In this document: positions 1-6,462 of the stretch, one piece after another
Position numbering within the stretch: the stretch's first letter is position 1
Layout of the letters: every line of letters starts with the position of its first letter
Assembly (NCBI GenBank): GCA_029335935.2
Contig: JARJMV020000109.1
Span: 1 to 8,957 of the forward strand
Direction: 5' to 3'
DNA: 8,957 nucleotides
Origin: a bacterium
Lineage (GTDB): Bacteria; Armatimonadota; Fimbriimonadia; Fimbriimonadales; GBS-DC
Program-made: the position numbers and the translations under genes
Notes under the pieces: model-generated
Seen by the model: the letters and a program-made list of their open reading frames with translations, nothing else
Database searches by the model: none
Told to the model about the DNA's origin: nothing

Positions 1-119
1 TCGAGAACCATCCACGCTTGGGGCAGCAGATACGCAACCTGCGCCGTCTCAGCGCGGCGGACCGACAGGCGATACGCGCGCAGGCGGAGTCCCTGCGGCG
101 ACAGGACGTCAATAGCTAA
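1..119 (+). CDS. 3' end of an unidentified protein gene
   Basis: This is the last 38 codons of a reading frame that enters from the left edge and stops with TAA at 117-119. The visible residues are charged and probably helical, with Arg/Gln/Ala-rich stretches such as LRRLSAADRQAIRAQAESL. That pattern loosely recalls the Arg/Glu-rich helical repeats of small periplasmic proteins of the DUF3106 kind, but the fragment is too short to assign. The stop lies one base from the stop of the convergent LacI-family gene, a tight tail-to-tail arrangement that supports this frame as the real coding end. The other two plus-strand frames give less natural, Pro/Cys/Arg-rich peptides. No function is claimed. 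Confidence 0.5.
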   Translation, partial: ENHPRLGQQIRNLRRLSAADRQAIRAQAESLRRQDVNS

Positions 120-120
120 C

Positions 121-1131
121 CTAAGCCGACTCCCGTTTCACTAATCGGGCGGGCACGATTTGGCGTTTCGGCATCGGCGCACGCCCCTCAACCAGCTCCA
201 CCAACATCTCGGTGGCGCGCCGAGCCAATTGCGGTATCTCAACCGCTACGGAGGTCAGGCTCGGCTCCACATACTGACAGAGGGGGCTATCGTTGAAGCC
301 GATGAAGGCGATATCGTCGGGCACGCGCCTGCCTTGACGCTTCGCCTCGCGCATCGCGCTGACAGCAATCAGGTCGTCCAGCGCCAGCACTGCGTCGGGC
401 GGCGTCGGCAGGCTGAGTAGGTCGGTCATCGCGCTCGCCATGCTGCGTGAGTTGAACTCTGCAAACGCAATCAGTGAAGCGTCATAGTCAATCCCATGCG
501 ATTCCAGCGCACGCTTGTAGCCCTGCAAGCGGTCGCGGGTCACGGTCAGCCCTGCAGGACCGCCGATGTACGCCACACGCCTGCGCCCTGAGCGTATCAG
601 GTAATCCGTCGCCATGAACGCCGCGCCGATGTTGTCGTTATCCACGCTGGCGATGGCGTCCTCAGGTTCGTATCGCCCAATCAGCACGAACGGGAACCCT
701 TCGCGACTGAGCCGCTCGATACGCTTATCGTGCGATTCCGACTCCACCAAGATAAGCCCGTCCACACGCCGCGTGCGCAGGAGTTCCTCGTAAATCGCGC
801 GTTGGGTGCGGGCGGTGCGCGCGGTATCGACGCACAGGTGGTACTCGTGTTTCGCCGCCTGCTCCACGATGGTTGCTATCAGCGTGCTGAAGAATGGGTC
901 ACCTGCTAAAGCTTCTGGCGCACGATGGATGACAAGTCCCAGCAGGCGCGTACGCTGCGAGCGCAACGACTGCGCGCGTGCGTCGGGCACGTAACCCAGC
1001 TCCTGAACGACTGCCAACACGCGCTCGCGCATCGCTTCGTTCACTTGCGGGTCGCCTTTCAACACGCGCGATACTGTCGCCTGCGACACGCCCGCTAAGC
1101 GTGCAATCTCCACCTGTTTTAACTCTGCCAA
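121..1131 (-). CDS. LacI-family transcriptional regulator
   Basis: A 336-residue one-component repressor of the LacI/GalR family. Residues about 6-26 form the helix-turn-helix (VEIARLAGVSQATVSRVL), followed by the hinge helix near residues 50-57 (DARAQSLRS). The rest is a periplasmic-binding-protein-like effector domain, with family landmarks SVDNDN, RRRVAYIGG, RDRLQGY, LALDDLIA and IGFNDSPL. Family members usually bind a sugar or related small molecule and release or bind an operator dimer. The effector cannot be read from sequence. The start codon is TTG (1131-1129), supported by a GAGGG ribosome site 7 nt upstream and by the normal LacI N-terminus. The gene is third in a minus-strand block behind the SpoIID-type gene but has its own promoter. 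No sugar-metabolism operon lies next to it, so its target is unknown; autoregulation is plausible. Confidence 0.93.
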   Translation of the reverse strand: MAELKQVEIARLAGVSQATVSRVLKGDPQVNEAMRERVLAVVQELGYVPDARAQSLRSQRTRLLGLVIHRAPEALAGDPFFSTLIATIVEQAAKHEYHLCVDTARTARTQRAIYEELLRTRRVDGLILVESESHDKRIERLSREGFPFVLIGRYEPEDAIASVDNDNIGAAFMATDYLIRSGRRRVAYIGGPAGLTVTRDRLQGYKRALESHGIDYDASLIAFAEFNSRSMASAMTDLLSLPTPPDAVLALDDLIAVSAMREAKRQGRRVPDDIAFIGFNDSPLCQYVEPSLTSVAVEIPQLARRATEMLVELVEGRAPMPKRQIVPARLVKRESA

Positions 1132-1138
1132 CTTCGTT

Positions 1139-1143
1139 CCCTC
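1139..1143 (-). promoter_or_regulatory. Ribosome binding site of the LacI-family gene (decides a TTG start)
   Basis: On the minus strand GAGGG is followed by seven bases and then TTG. The spacing is ideal, and no ATG or GTG gives the complete helix-turn-helix N-terminus, so the TTG start is well supported. Confidence 0.75.
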
Positions 1144-1157
1144 GGAATACGATTTCT

Positions 1158-1166
1158 ATTATAGCA
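1158..1166 (-). promoter_or_regulatory. Extended -10 promoter of the LacI-family gene
   Basis: The minus strand reads TGCTATAAT at 1166-1158: a consensus TATAAT preceded by the TGn extended -10 element. No good -35 hexamer is seen 16-18 bp upstream, as is usual for extended -10 promoters. Transcription should start near 1151, giving a leader of about 20 nt that includes the GAGGG ribosome site. The upstream part of this promoter overlaps the last codons of the SpoIID-type gene, so the regulator can be transcribed independently of it. Confidence 0.7.
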
Positions 1167-1178
1167 CATTGGGGTGTC

Positions 1179-2360
1179 CTACAGCTTTTGGAGCGTCGTT
1201 TCGGGATAGTAGGCTTCCAGAATCTGCCGATAGTTTTGCCCTGCGAGGGCGCGCCCCTGTGCGCCCCACTGACACATCCCCGCGCCGTGCCCGCTGCCCT
1301 GTCCTACAAGTTTCCAGCCGTCGGGCTGAGGCTGGATCTCAAACCTCAGGCTGCGCAGGCGTGTTGCGCCGAGCGCGCTGCGGAACTCCGCGCCTGAAAG
1401 CGTCACGGTTGCGCGGTCGCCCTGAATCTCTATTTGGAGCGCGTGTCCGCTGGGCGCACGCTGGGCGACTCGCAGTTCCTGAATGTGCCCTGCTTGCGGG
1501 AACCGACTCTGAAGCTCTTCCCGCGCGAGGGTTAGCTCCCATGCGCTGTTGGGGGCGATACCGCAGTAAGGTTTACCGCTGGGGTCTGTGTCGGGGACGC
1601 CAGCGAGGTAGGGCAGGGGACGGGCGCCCTGCATCGCGACTTCAATCGGCGCGGTGTGCCCCCCACAGTGCCCTGTGTAGACCGCTTCGATAACGCCCCC
1701 CTCGAACAGAAGCACTTCGCCTGCGGTGGCGTCTACCGCCGCGTTCGTGTTGGGATGTTCGGCGTCCACACCTCCGTACACCTGGCATGGCGCGTGGTCG
1801 CACAGGTCGTAGCCCCACTGACGGTAGCGGTTCAGGCGTCGGAAGGTGAACGAGCGAGCTGCCACCGCCTGCGCTTTGAGCGCTTCGGGGTGGAAGTTGG
1901 GCGGCATCTCGCGGGGCAGCGTGGCTTTCAGGTAGTCGTCCAGCCGTACCCAGTTGATGGTGAGCAGTTTCCCGTCGCGCTCAGTCCACTCCAGGTGCCC
2001 CCGGTAGCGGCGCAGGGCGTTCGGCGTGGTTCCGACCATGAGAAAGCCGCCCCCTGCAGGTTCTGCGACCAGTCGTTCCGCTTGAACCTGCCCCTGAGCG
2101 CAAGTTGCGTGGTAGCGTCCGTTCTCGCGGCGCAGTTCCCAAATCTGTCCAGCAACACCTTCGCCCAGCGTCGCGCCTATGCGCGGGTCGCCCCAGCGGA
2201 GTCGCCCCTCGGAGACGCCTACATAGAGAACTTTCGCCCACGCCGCCTGCTCCAGCCCGACTCGGATGAGCCAGTCGCTGTCGCGCGAGCGCGGCGTTCC
2301 CGCCAGACCTGTTGCAATTATCAATAACCCAATCCATAGCGTTCGGAGAGTAAGTTGCAT
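1179..2360 (-). CDS. Secreted SpoIID/LytB-domain peptidoglycan lytic enzyme
   Basis: A 393-residue protein with an N-terminal signal or anchor segment (about residues 4-20, LRTLWIGLLIIATGLA) and a C-terminal SpoIID domain (about 138-393). Domain landmarks are DDYLKATLPREMPPNF with the presumed catalytic Glu151, EALKAQAVAARSFTF, YDLCDHAPCQVYGG, YTGHCGGHT, and GSGHGAGMCQWGAQGRALAG ahead of the ending YYPETTLQKL. The family cleaves glycan strands as lytic transglycosylases, preferring peptide-free (denuded) peptidoglycan. Cys187, Cys192 and nearby histidines could bind metal, as reported for a clostridial SpoIID, but this is inference. Sporulation is not implied, since SpoIID domains occur widely in non-sporulating bacteria. 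I chose the ATG at 2360 because the hydrophobic segment begins just after it; the longer open frame to 2594 runs antisense-like through the upstream gene's codons. A GTG at 2378 is an alternative. A terminator sits immediately upstream. Confidence 0.88.
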   Translation of the reverse strand: MQLTLRTLWIGLLIIATGLAGTPRSRDSDWLIRVGLEQAAWAKVLYVGVSEGRLRWGDPRIGATLGEGVAGQIWELRRENGRYHATCAQGQVQAERLVAEPAGGGFLMVGTTPNALRRYRGHLEWTERDGKLLTINWVRLDDYLKATLPREMPPNFHPEALKAQAVAARSFTFRRLNRYRQWGYDLCDHAPCQVYGGVDAEHPNTNAAVDATAGEVLLFEGGVIEAVYTGHCGGHTAPIEVAMQGARPLPYLAGVPDTDPSGKPYCGIAPNSAWELTLAREELQSRFPQAGHIQELRVAQRAPSGHALQIEIQGDRATVTLSGAEFRSALGATRLRSLRFEIQPQPDGWKLVGQGSGHGAGMCQWGAQGRALAGQNYRQILEAYYPETTLQKL

Positions 2361-2379
2361 ACAATCGGTATGTTCCACA

Positions 2380-2408
2380 ATAAAACGCCCCTTCCTGCAG
2401 GAAGGGGC
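2380..2408 (-). terminator. Intrinsic terminator after the H-X9-DG protein gene
   Basis: A perfect 22-bp palindrome (2387-2408; arms GCCCCTTCC and GGAAGGGGC around TGCA) is followed on the minus strand by GTTTTATT. The hairpin is GC-rich and the T tract lies only on the minus-strand side, so it terminates leftward transcription. It starts about 30 bp after the stop codon of the H-X9-DG gene and ends about 20 bp before the ATG of the SpoIID-type gene. Confidence 0.85.
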
Positions 2409-2437
2409 ATCGAGATTGGAGCATAAGCGGCGTTTGC

Positions 2438-3319
2438 TTAGTTGCCGTACAGCCCCCACAGAGGCCAGTCGCCGCGCCACTGGGGCTGCTGATTGACAGT
2501 CCACGCCATTCCGCCAGGAAATGCGCTCAGCGGGCTGGGCGTGTAATCTTGCGCCGTGGGCGACTTGGCGAGGAACTCCCGCACATTCATCCACTTCGCG
2601 TGCCCATCCACATAGACGAGAATCAGTCCGTCCATGTGCGGCGCGTTGTCCTTATTAATGCGCCCGCTGGCAGGGTTCCCGTTGTAGAACCAATTCTCCC
2701 ATAGATGGCGGTGCGCCATAGGGTAGATAGTCTGGATCGGCTGGGGTCCGAACACATAGTGGCGCGTTGCTGGGAAACGCTCTTCCATCAAGATCATCGT
2801 CTCCGCAGGTCGCATCACGCCTGCCATGTTACCGCCGAGGAACGAGTTGCGGATCTGCTGATTCGCGCCCGTGCGGTTCCATGTGTTCAGCGCGCCTGTG
2901 ACGTGCAGCGCCAAAGCGTAGCCGCCATCGAAGATCTCGGCGTTCTGTTCCCACTGTGTGCGATCGTACTGACGGCTGGGGCAGAAGAAGATTTGGATGT
3001 TCTTCACATAGGGGTAAATCCAGTATTGCCACTTGTAGTGGTTCACACGCTGCCCATACGGATTACTGCACCCCACAGCATTCGGTTGGTAGGGAACACG
3101 GTTGGGCGCGATACAGTCGTCGTTGCGCGGGAATGTCTCGTCCCAGTCGTTCACATACATTGTGATACCAAGGCCAATCTGCTTACAGTTGCTCAGACAC
3201 GAGGTCTGACGCGCCTTCTCGCGCGCCTGAGCAAACACTGGGAATAGGATTGCCGCAAGGATCGCGATAATCGCAATCACGACCAGTAGCTCGATGAGCG
3301 TAAAGCCATGTCGTCGCAT
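2438..3319 (-). CDS. Prepilin-type H-X9-DG protein (type II pseudopilin-like)
   Basis: A 293-residue protein with a class III prepilin leader: MRRHG, then the processed sequence [16 protein letters not shown]. The prepilin peptidase cut should fall after Gly5, and Glu10 is the conserved Glu5 of the mature protein. A transmembrane helix (about 7-29) follows, then [13 protein letters not shown] and a globular domain with several Cys (41, 45, 70, 84, 113). Near the C-terminus His228, nine residues, then Asp238-Gly239 gives the H-X9-DG signature. Such proteins form large paralogous sets in Planctomycetes and Armatimonadota. Their role is unproven; a pseudopilus or surface function is assumed. ATG at 3319 is preferred over an in-frame TTG at 3325 because AGGAGG lies 8 nt before the ATG but only 2 nt before the TTG. 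No pilus assembly genes are nearby. A strong terminator follows, so the gene may be transcribed alone. Confidence 0.93.
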   Translation of the reverse strand: MRRHGFTLIELLVVIAIIAILAAILFPVFAQAREKARQTSCLSNCKQIGLGITMYVNDWDETFPRNDDCIAPNRVPYQPNAVGCSNPYGQRVNHYKWQYWIYPYVKNIQIFFCPSRQYDRTQWEQNAEIFDGGYALALHVTGALNTWNRTGANQQIRNSFLGGNMAGVMRPAETMILMEERFPATRHYVFGPQPIQTIYPMAHRHLWENWFYNGNPASGRINKDNAPHMDGLILVYVDGHAKWMNVREFLAKSPTAQDYTPSPLSAFPGGMAWTVNQQPQWRGDWPLWGLYGN

Positions 3320-3327
3320 AGCCAAAA

Positions 3328-3333
3328 CCTCCT
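3328..3333 (-). promoter_or_regulatory. Ribosome binding site of the H-X9-DG gene (decides the start)
   Basis: A perfect AGGAGG on the minus strand, with eight bases (TTTTGGCT) before the ATG at 3319. The spacing excludes the TTG at 3325, which would be only two bases from it. Confidence 0.85.
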
Positions 3334-3548
3334 ATGGTATTAATGTACCCCCTTTCCCATTAAGAGATTGTTAAGCGACGCTGCCCCCGCCTGCGCAGAA
3401 GCAGTGTTCGGCGTGCCTACAGGTCAACCGCGCTGAGTGGATTTTCGGTTCCCAAGCTCTTAGAGGCAATCTGGCAGGATTTTTGCGAGCGGCGTTCTAT
3501 ACGATGGCTATGCCGCGCACAGGTAAGCAAGGGCGAAACGGTCAATCG
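3334..3548. other. Divergent intergenic region between pseudopilin and aldehyde dehydrogenase
   Basis: About 215 bp that must hold promoters for both directions, but none is convincing. On the minus strand a TTAACA lies near 3369-3374 and a TACATT lies about 21 bp downstream of it, too far apart for a standard promoter. On the plus strand no clear -10 is seen apart from TATACG at 3498-3503. I see no RNA gene, no terminator-like hairpin and no obvious direct repeats. The right end overlaps alternative start codons of the dehydrogenase frame. Confidence 0.4.
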
Positions 3549-4994
3549 ATGGCGCGAGAAGGCGTGTGGGAGTACGCGCCTGCTCCCGAATCGCGTGATG
3601 TGGTCAGAATTCAGTCCCGTTATGAGCTGTTCATCGACGGCGCGTTCACCCCGCCGCGCAGTGGACGCTATTTCCCGAACGTTAACCCCGCAACGGAGGA
3701 GACTCTCTCGGAAGTTGCCTACGCTGATGCCGAGGATATCGACCGCGCCGTGCAAGCCGCTCGGCGCGCCTACGAGACCGTCTGGGGCAACCTGTCGGGC
3801 AAGGAACGGGCGAAGTACCTGTTTCGGATTGCGCGAATTTTGCAAGAGCGCGCCCGTGAGTTCGCCGTGCTGGAGAGCTTAGACAGCGGCAAGCCGATAC
3901 GCGAGTCGCGCGATGTCGATGTTCCGTTAGCCGTCGCACACTTCTTCTATTACGCTGGCTGGGCGGACAAGTTGGGATATGCGTTTCACGGACGCATACC
4001 GCGCCCGCTCGGCGTGGCAGGACAGATTATCCCGTGGAACTTCCCGCTGCTGATGGCGGCGTGGAAGATCGCCCCCGCGCTCGCCTGCGGCAATACAGTG
4101 GTTCTCAAACCCGCCGAGACCACCCCACTCACGGCAATGCTGCTGGGTGAGGTCTTCCAGCAAGCCGAACTGCCCCCCGGCGTGGTCAACATCGTGACGG
4201 GCGATGGACACACAGGCGCGATGCTCGTGCAACACCCCAACCTCGATAAGATAGCCTTCACGGGCAGCACGGAGGTCGGCAAGCAGATACAAAAAGCGGT
4301 CGCAGGCACACGCAAACGCCTCACGCTGGAGCTTGGCGGGAAAGCGGCGCATGTAATCTTCGAGGACGCCGCCATCGATCAAGCGATTGAGGGCATCGTC
4401 AACGGCATCTACTTCAATCAGGGGCATGTGTGCTGTGCTGGCAGTCGCCTGTTGGTGCAGGAGAGCGTCGCCGACCTTGTAGTACGCAAGCTCCAGCGGC
4501 GCCTCGCGCGGCTGCGCGTGGGCGACCCGCTCGACAAAAACACCGATATCGGCGCGATTAACTCGCTGCCCCAGCTGCGCAAGATTGAACGGCTCGTGGC
4601 GATTGGCGTTCAGGAGGGCGCGATGCTCTATCAGCCCGACTGCGCCCTGCCCTCCAGAGGCTACTGGTATCCGCCCACCATCCTGACGCAGGTCTCCACA
4701 GCGCATACCGTCGCGCAGGAAGAGATTTTCGGTCCCGTGCTGAGCGTTCTCACCTTCCGCACGCCCGACGAAGCGGTGCAGATAGCCAACAACACACGCT
4801 ACGGACTGTCGGCGGGCGTGTGGACGAACAAGGGCAGTCGCTCTCTGGAGTTCGCCGCGCGGGTGCGTGCGGGCGTCGTGTGGTGCAACACCTACAATAA
4901 GTTCGACCCTGCCAGCCCGTTCGGCGGCTATTTAGAGAGCGGCTTCGGGCGCGAAGGCGGCTGGCACGGCTTGGCGGCTTATGTCGAGTTATAG
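3549..4994 (+). CDS. NAD(P)-dependent aldehyde dehydrogenase
   Basis: A complete ALDH-superfamily enzyme (481 residues from this start) that oxidises an aldehyde to its acid in the cytoplasm. Landmarks in order: PWNF with Asn164, LKPAE with Lys187 (cofactor binding), FTGSTEVG around 238-244, ELGGK with general-base Glu261, GHVCCAGSR with nucleophile Cys295, EEIFGP around 391-396, and a normal C-terminal PFGGYLESGFGREGG. All catalytic positions are present, so it should be active. The substrate cannot be inferred. The YAPAPES N-terminus recalls, from memory, a bacterial ALDH clade in which two ALDH genes sit near a deoxyribose-phosphate aldolase gene; neither partner is seen here. The frame is open back to a TTG at 3483, with ATGs at 3504, 3510 and 3549 and no good ribosome site for any. 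I prefer 3549 because the family homology begins just after it. The stop overlaps the end of trmFO. Confidence 0.93.
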   Translation: MAREGVWEYAPAPESRDVVRIQSRYELFIDGAFTPPRSGRYFPNVNPATEETLSEVAYADAEDIDRAVQAARRAYETVWGNLSGKERAKYLFRIARILQERAREFAVLESLDSGKPIRESRDVDVPLAVAHFFYYAGWADKLGYAFHGRIPRPLGVAGQIIPWNFPLLMAAWKIAPALACGNTVVLKPAETTPLTAMLLGEVFQQAELPPGVVNIVTGDGHTGAMLVQHPNLDKIAFTGSTEVGKQIQKAVAGTRKRLTLELGGKAAHVIFEDAAIDQAIEGIVNGIYFNQGHVCCAGSRLLVQESVADLVVRKLQRRLARLRVGDPLDKNTDIGAINSLPQLRKIERLVAIGVQEGAMLYQPDCALPSRGYWYPPTILTQVSTAHTVAQEEIFGPVLSVLTFRTPDEAVQIANNTRYGLSAGVWTNKGSRSLEFAARVRAGVVWCNTYNKFDPASPFGGYLESGFGREGGWHGLAAYVEL

Positions 4995-6299
4995 CATCAG
5001 CGCCTGTGCGAATCGCTCCATCGCTTCGCGGGCGCGTTGCAGCTTGAGTTGGCGTCGGGCGTCGCGGTCGCGCGGCGCGTCTTCAGGATCGGGCAGCAAT
5101 CCCCAGTTGGCGTTCATCGGCGGGAAGTTCGGATGTTCGTAAGTGCTGATGTAGTGCAGCAGCGAGCCGAGGACCGTCTCCCGTGGGGGCGCGACGGCAG
5201 GCTTGCCCAGCGCCAAGCGCGCCGCGTTCAGCCCTGCGATGATGCCCGACGCCGCCGACTCGATGTAGCCCTCTACGCCCACCATCTGCCCTGCGAAGAA
5301 GAGCCGACCGTCCTCACAAAACTGCAGTGTGCGCTGTAGCAGTCGCGGCGAGTCTAAGTAGGTGTTCCGATGTACCACGCCATAGCGCACGAACTCGGCG
5401 TTCTCCAAGCCGGGCACGAGGCGGAAGACGCGCTTCTGCTCGCCCCACCTCATGCGCGTCTGGCACGCCACCAGACTATACATCGTGTGCTCGTTATTCT
5501 CCGGACGCAGCTGCAGCACGGCATAGGGACGCTTGCCCGTGCGCGGGTCTATTAACCCCACGGGCTTGAGCGGTCCGAAGCGGAGCGTATCCTTGCCTCG
5601 CGCCGCTAACTCTTCCAGAGGCACGCACCCTTCGAAAAATCGTGCGTCCTCAAACTCGTGCAAGGGCGTTAGCTCGGCGGCGCGGATTGCCTCCCAGAAC
5701 CGCTCATATTCCGCTTTGTTGAACGGGCAGTTGATGTAAGCGGGGTCGCCCTTCTCGCGTCGGCTACCGAGAAACACCTTGTCGTAATCGATGGTGCTGG
5801 CGTCCACAATCGGCGAGACGGCGTCGTAAAAATAGAGGTGTCGCTTGCCCGTGATGCGTGCAATCTCGCTCGCTAGCGCGTCGGAAGTGAGTGGACCTGT
5901 GGCGATAATCAGCGGGCGGTCGCTGGGGATGTGCTTCATCTCTTCGCGCACCACTTCAATCAGTGGATGCAACTCAATACGCGCGGTGATGGCTTGGGCG
6001 AACGGCTCGCGGTCGACGGCTAACGCTTCCCCTGCGGGCACGGCGAACTCGCGCGCGGTCGGGATTACGATCGAACCGAGCCGCTCCATCTCCCACTTGA
6101 GTTGACCCGACGGCGTGGTCGGCAGCAACGACTTGAAGGAGTTCGAGCAGACCAACTCGGCGAGCCAGCCCGTCTTGTGGGCAGGTGTGCTACGCTTCGG
6201 ACGCATTTCATAGAGGCGCACCGACACTCCCATTCGGGCGGCAGTCCACGCGGCTTCCACCCCTGCGAATCCGCCGCCGATGATTGTTATGCGCGGCAT
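4989..6299 (-). CDS. trmFO: Methylenetetrahydrofolate-tRNA-(uracil-5-)-methyltransferase TrmFO
   Basis: A 436-residue flavoprotein that makes 5-methyluridine at position 54 of the tRNA T-loop, using methylene-tetrahydrofolate as carbon donor and FAD/NAD(P)H as reductant. It has the N-terminal dinucleotide-binding motif [13 protein letters not shown] (residues 6-18), LYEMRP, the VCSNSFKS motif with Cys51, [22 protein letters not shown], and [15 protein letters not shown] with Cys225. Cys51 and Cys225 correspond to the two catalytic cysteines of the Bacillus enzyme (Cys53 and Cys226), and the length matches the family (about 435). The C-terminal part has [16 protein letters not shown] and [22 protein letters not shown], both typical. 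I chose the ATG at 6299; an in-frame TTG at 6308 lies inside the -10 box of the promoter and so cannot be in the mRNA. The gene diverges from rpsO-pnp and overlaps the dehydrogenase stop by 6 bp. Confidence 0.97.
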   Translation of the reverse strand: MPRITIIGGGFAGVEAAWTAARMGVSVRLYEMRPKRSTPAHKTGWLAELVCSNSFKSLLPTTPSGQLKWEMERLGSIVIPTAREFAVPAGEALAVDREPFAQAITARIELHPLIEVVREEMKHIPSDRPLIIATGPLTSDALASEIARITGKRHLYFYDAVSPIVDASTIDYDKVFLGSRREKGDPAYINCPFNKAEYERFWEAIRAAELTPLHEFEDARFFEGCVPLEELAARGKDTLRFGPLKPVGLIDPRTGKRPYAVLQLRPENNEHTMYSLVACQTRMRWGEQKRVFRLVPGLENAEFVRYGVVHRNTYLDSPRLLQRTLQFCEDGRLFFAGQMVGVEGYIESAASGIIAGLNAARLALGKPAVAPPRETVLGSLLHYISTYEHPNFPPMNANWGLLPDPEDAPRDRDARRQLKLQRAREAMERFAQALML

Positions 6300-6307
6300 A
6301 CTTCCCA

Positions 6308-6336
6308 ATTATACCCCACTGGGCACATGTTGGAAA
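6308..6336 (-). promoter_or_regulatory. trmFO promoter
   Basis: The minus strand has a consensus TATAAT (6313-6308) and, 17 bp upstream, TTTCCA (6336-6331), which matches four of six bases of the -35 consensus. Only eight bases separate the -10 box from the trmFO ATG, so transcription should begin at or within about 2 nt of the start codon. Confidence 0.7.
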
Positions 6337-6356
6337 ACGATTCTATCAGGTATAAT
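6330..6356 (+). promoter_or_regulatory. rpsO-pnp operon promoter
   Basis: Consensus TATAAT at 6351-6356. The best -35 candidate is TTGGAA at 6330-6335 (four of six) with a short 15-bp spacer, so the -35 assignment is weak. The predicted start is near A6363. This gives a leader of about 108 nt before the rpsO ATG. The -35 region is the same DNA as the -35 of the divergent trmFO promoter. Confidence 0.65.
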
Positions 6357-6363
6357 ACTCTCA

Positions 6364-6435
6364 CGCTTTTGGGGGCGAAGGCTGTTTCACCAAGCCGCCG
6401 CAGGCGGTTTCGTGAAGCGGCGTCGCCCCGAAGCG
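6364..6435 (+). ncRNA. Long leader hairpin upstream of rpsO (candidate S15 autoregulatory element)
   Basis: By hand pairing, nearly the whole leader folds into one long hairpin. Pairs are 6364-6368 with 6431-6435 (CGCTT/AAGCG), 6372-6378 with 6423-6429 (GGGGCGA/TCGCCCC), 6381-6390 with 6412-6421 (ten pairs, two of them G-U), and 6392-6399 with 6403-6410 around a GCA loop. That is about 30 pairs with only small internal loops and one C-C mismatch. It begins just at the predicted transcription start and ends about 20 nt before the ribosome binding sites. S15 represses its own mRNA through leader structures in several bacteria, with different folds in different lineages, so a regulatory role is likely but inferred. 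The structure could equally be an RNase III substrate or a stabilising 5' hairpin. An alternative pairing 6396-6401 with 6417-6422 could allow a switch. Confidence 0.55.
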
Positions 6436-6446
6436 CATCTCATACA

Positions 6447-6462
6447 AGAGGAGGTATGGAGG
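6447..6462 (+). promoter_or_regulatory. Tandem ribosome binding sites of rpsO (decide the start)
   Basis: Two purine-rich sites lie in a row: AGAGGAGG (6447-6454) and GGAGG (6458-6462). The second has eight bases before the ATG at 6471 and fixes that start. An earlier in-frame ATG at 6456 would be one base from the first site, too close, and would add MEVNG to the normal S15 start. The first site may serve as a standby site or reflect competition with the leader hairpin. Confidence 0.75.

Noticed and set aside
2361..2594. 78-residue N-terminal extension of the SpoIID-type reading frame
   Set aside because: It overlaps the end of the H-X9-DG gene in another frame, crosses the terminator palindrome, and has no signal-peptide or domain sense. 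The hydrophobic leader begins right after the ATG at 2360.
3364..3420. Possible hairpin around CTGCGCAG in the divergent gap
   Set aside because: The self-complementary core is only eight bases with no T tract or supporting flanks, so it is not a terminator or operator that I can defend.
3927..4706. Long minus-strand open frame opposite the aldehyde dehydrogenase
   Set aside because: It is the shadow of a GC-rich gene whose catalytic motifs are all intact on the plus strand, and it shows no recognisable domain.
6306..6308. TTG start for trmFO adding three residues
   Set aside because: It overlaps the consensus -10 box and would not be transcribed; the family starts at the following ATG.
6332..6346. 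Resemblance of GGAAAACGATTCTAT to GGAATACGATTTCTAT near the LacI-family promoter, as a second operator
   Set aside because: The match covers about 11 bases with a mismatch and then a gap, and the copy near trmFO/rpsO is not palindromic. Such a match could arise by chance in a search of this size.
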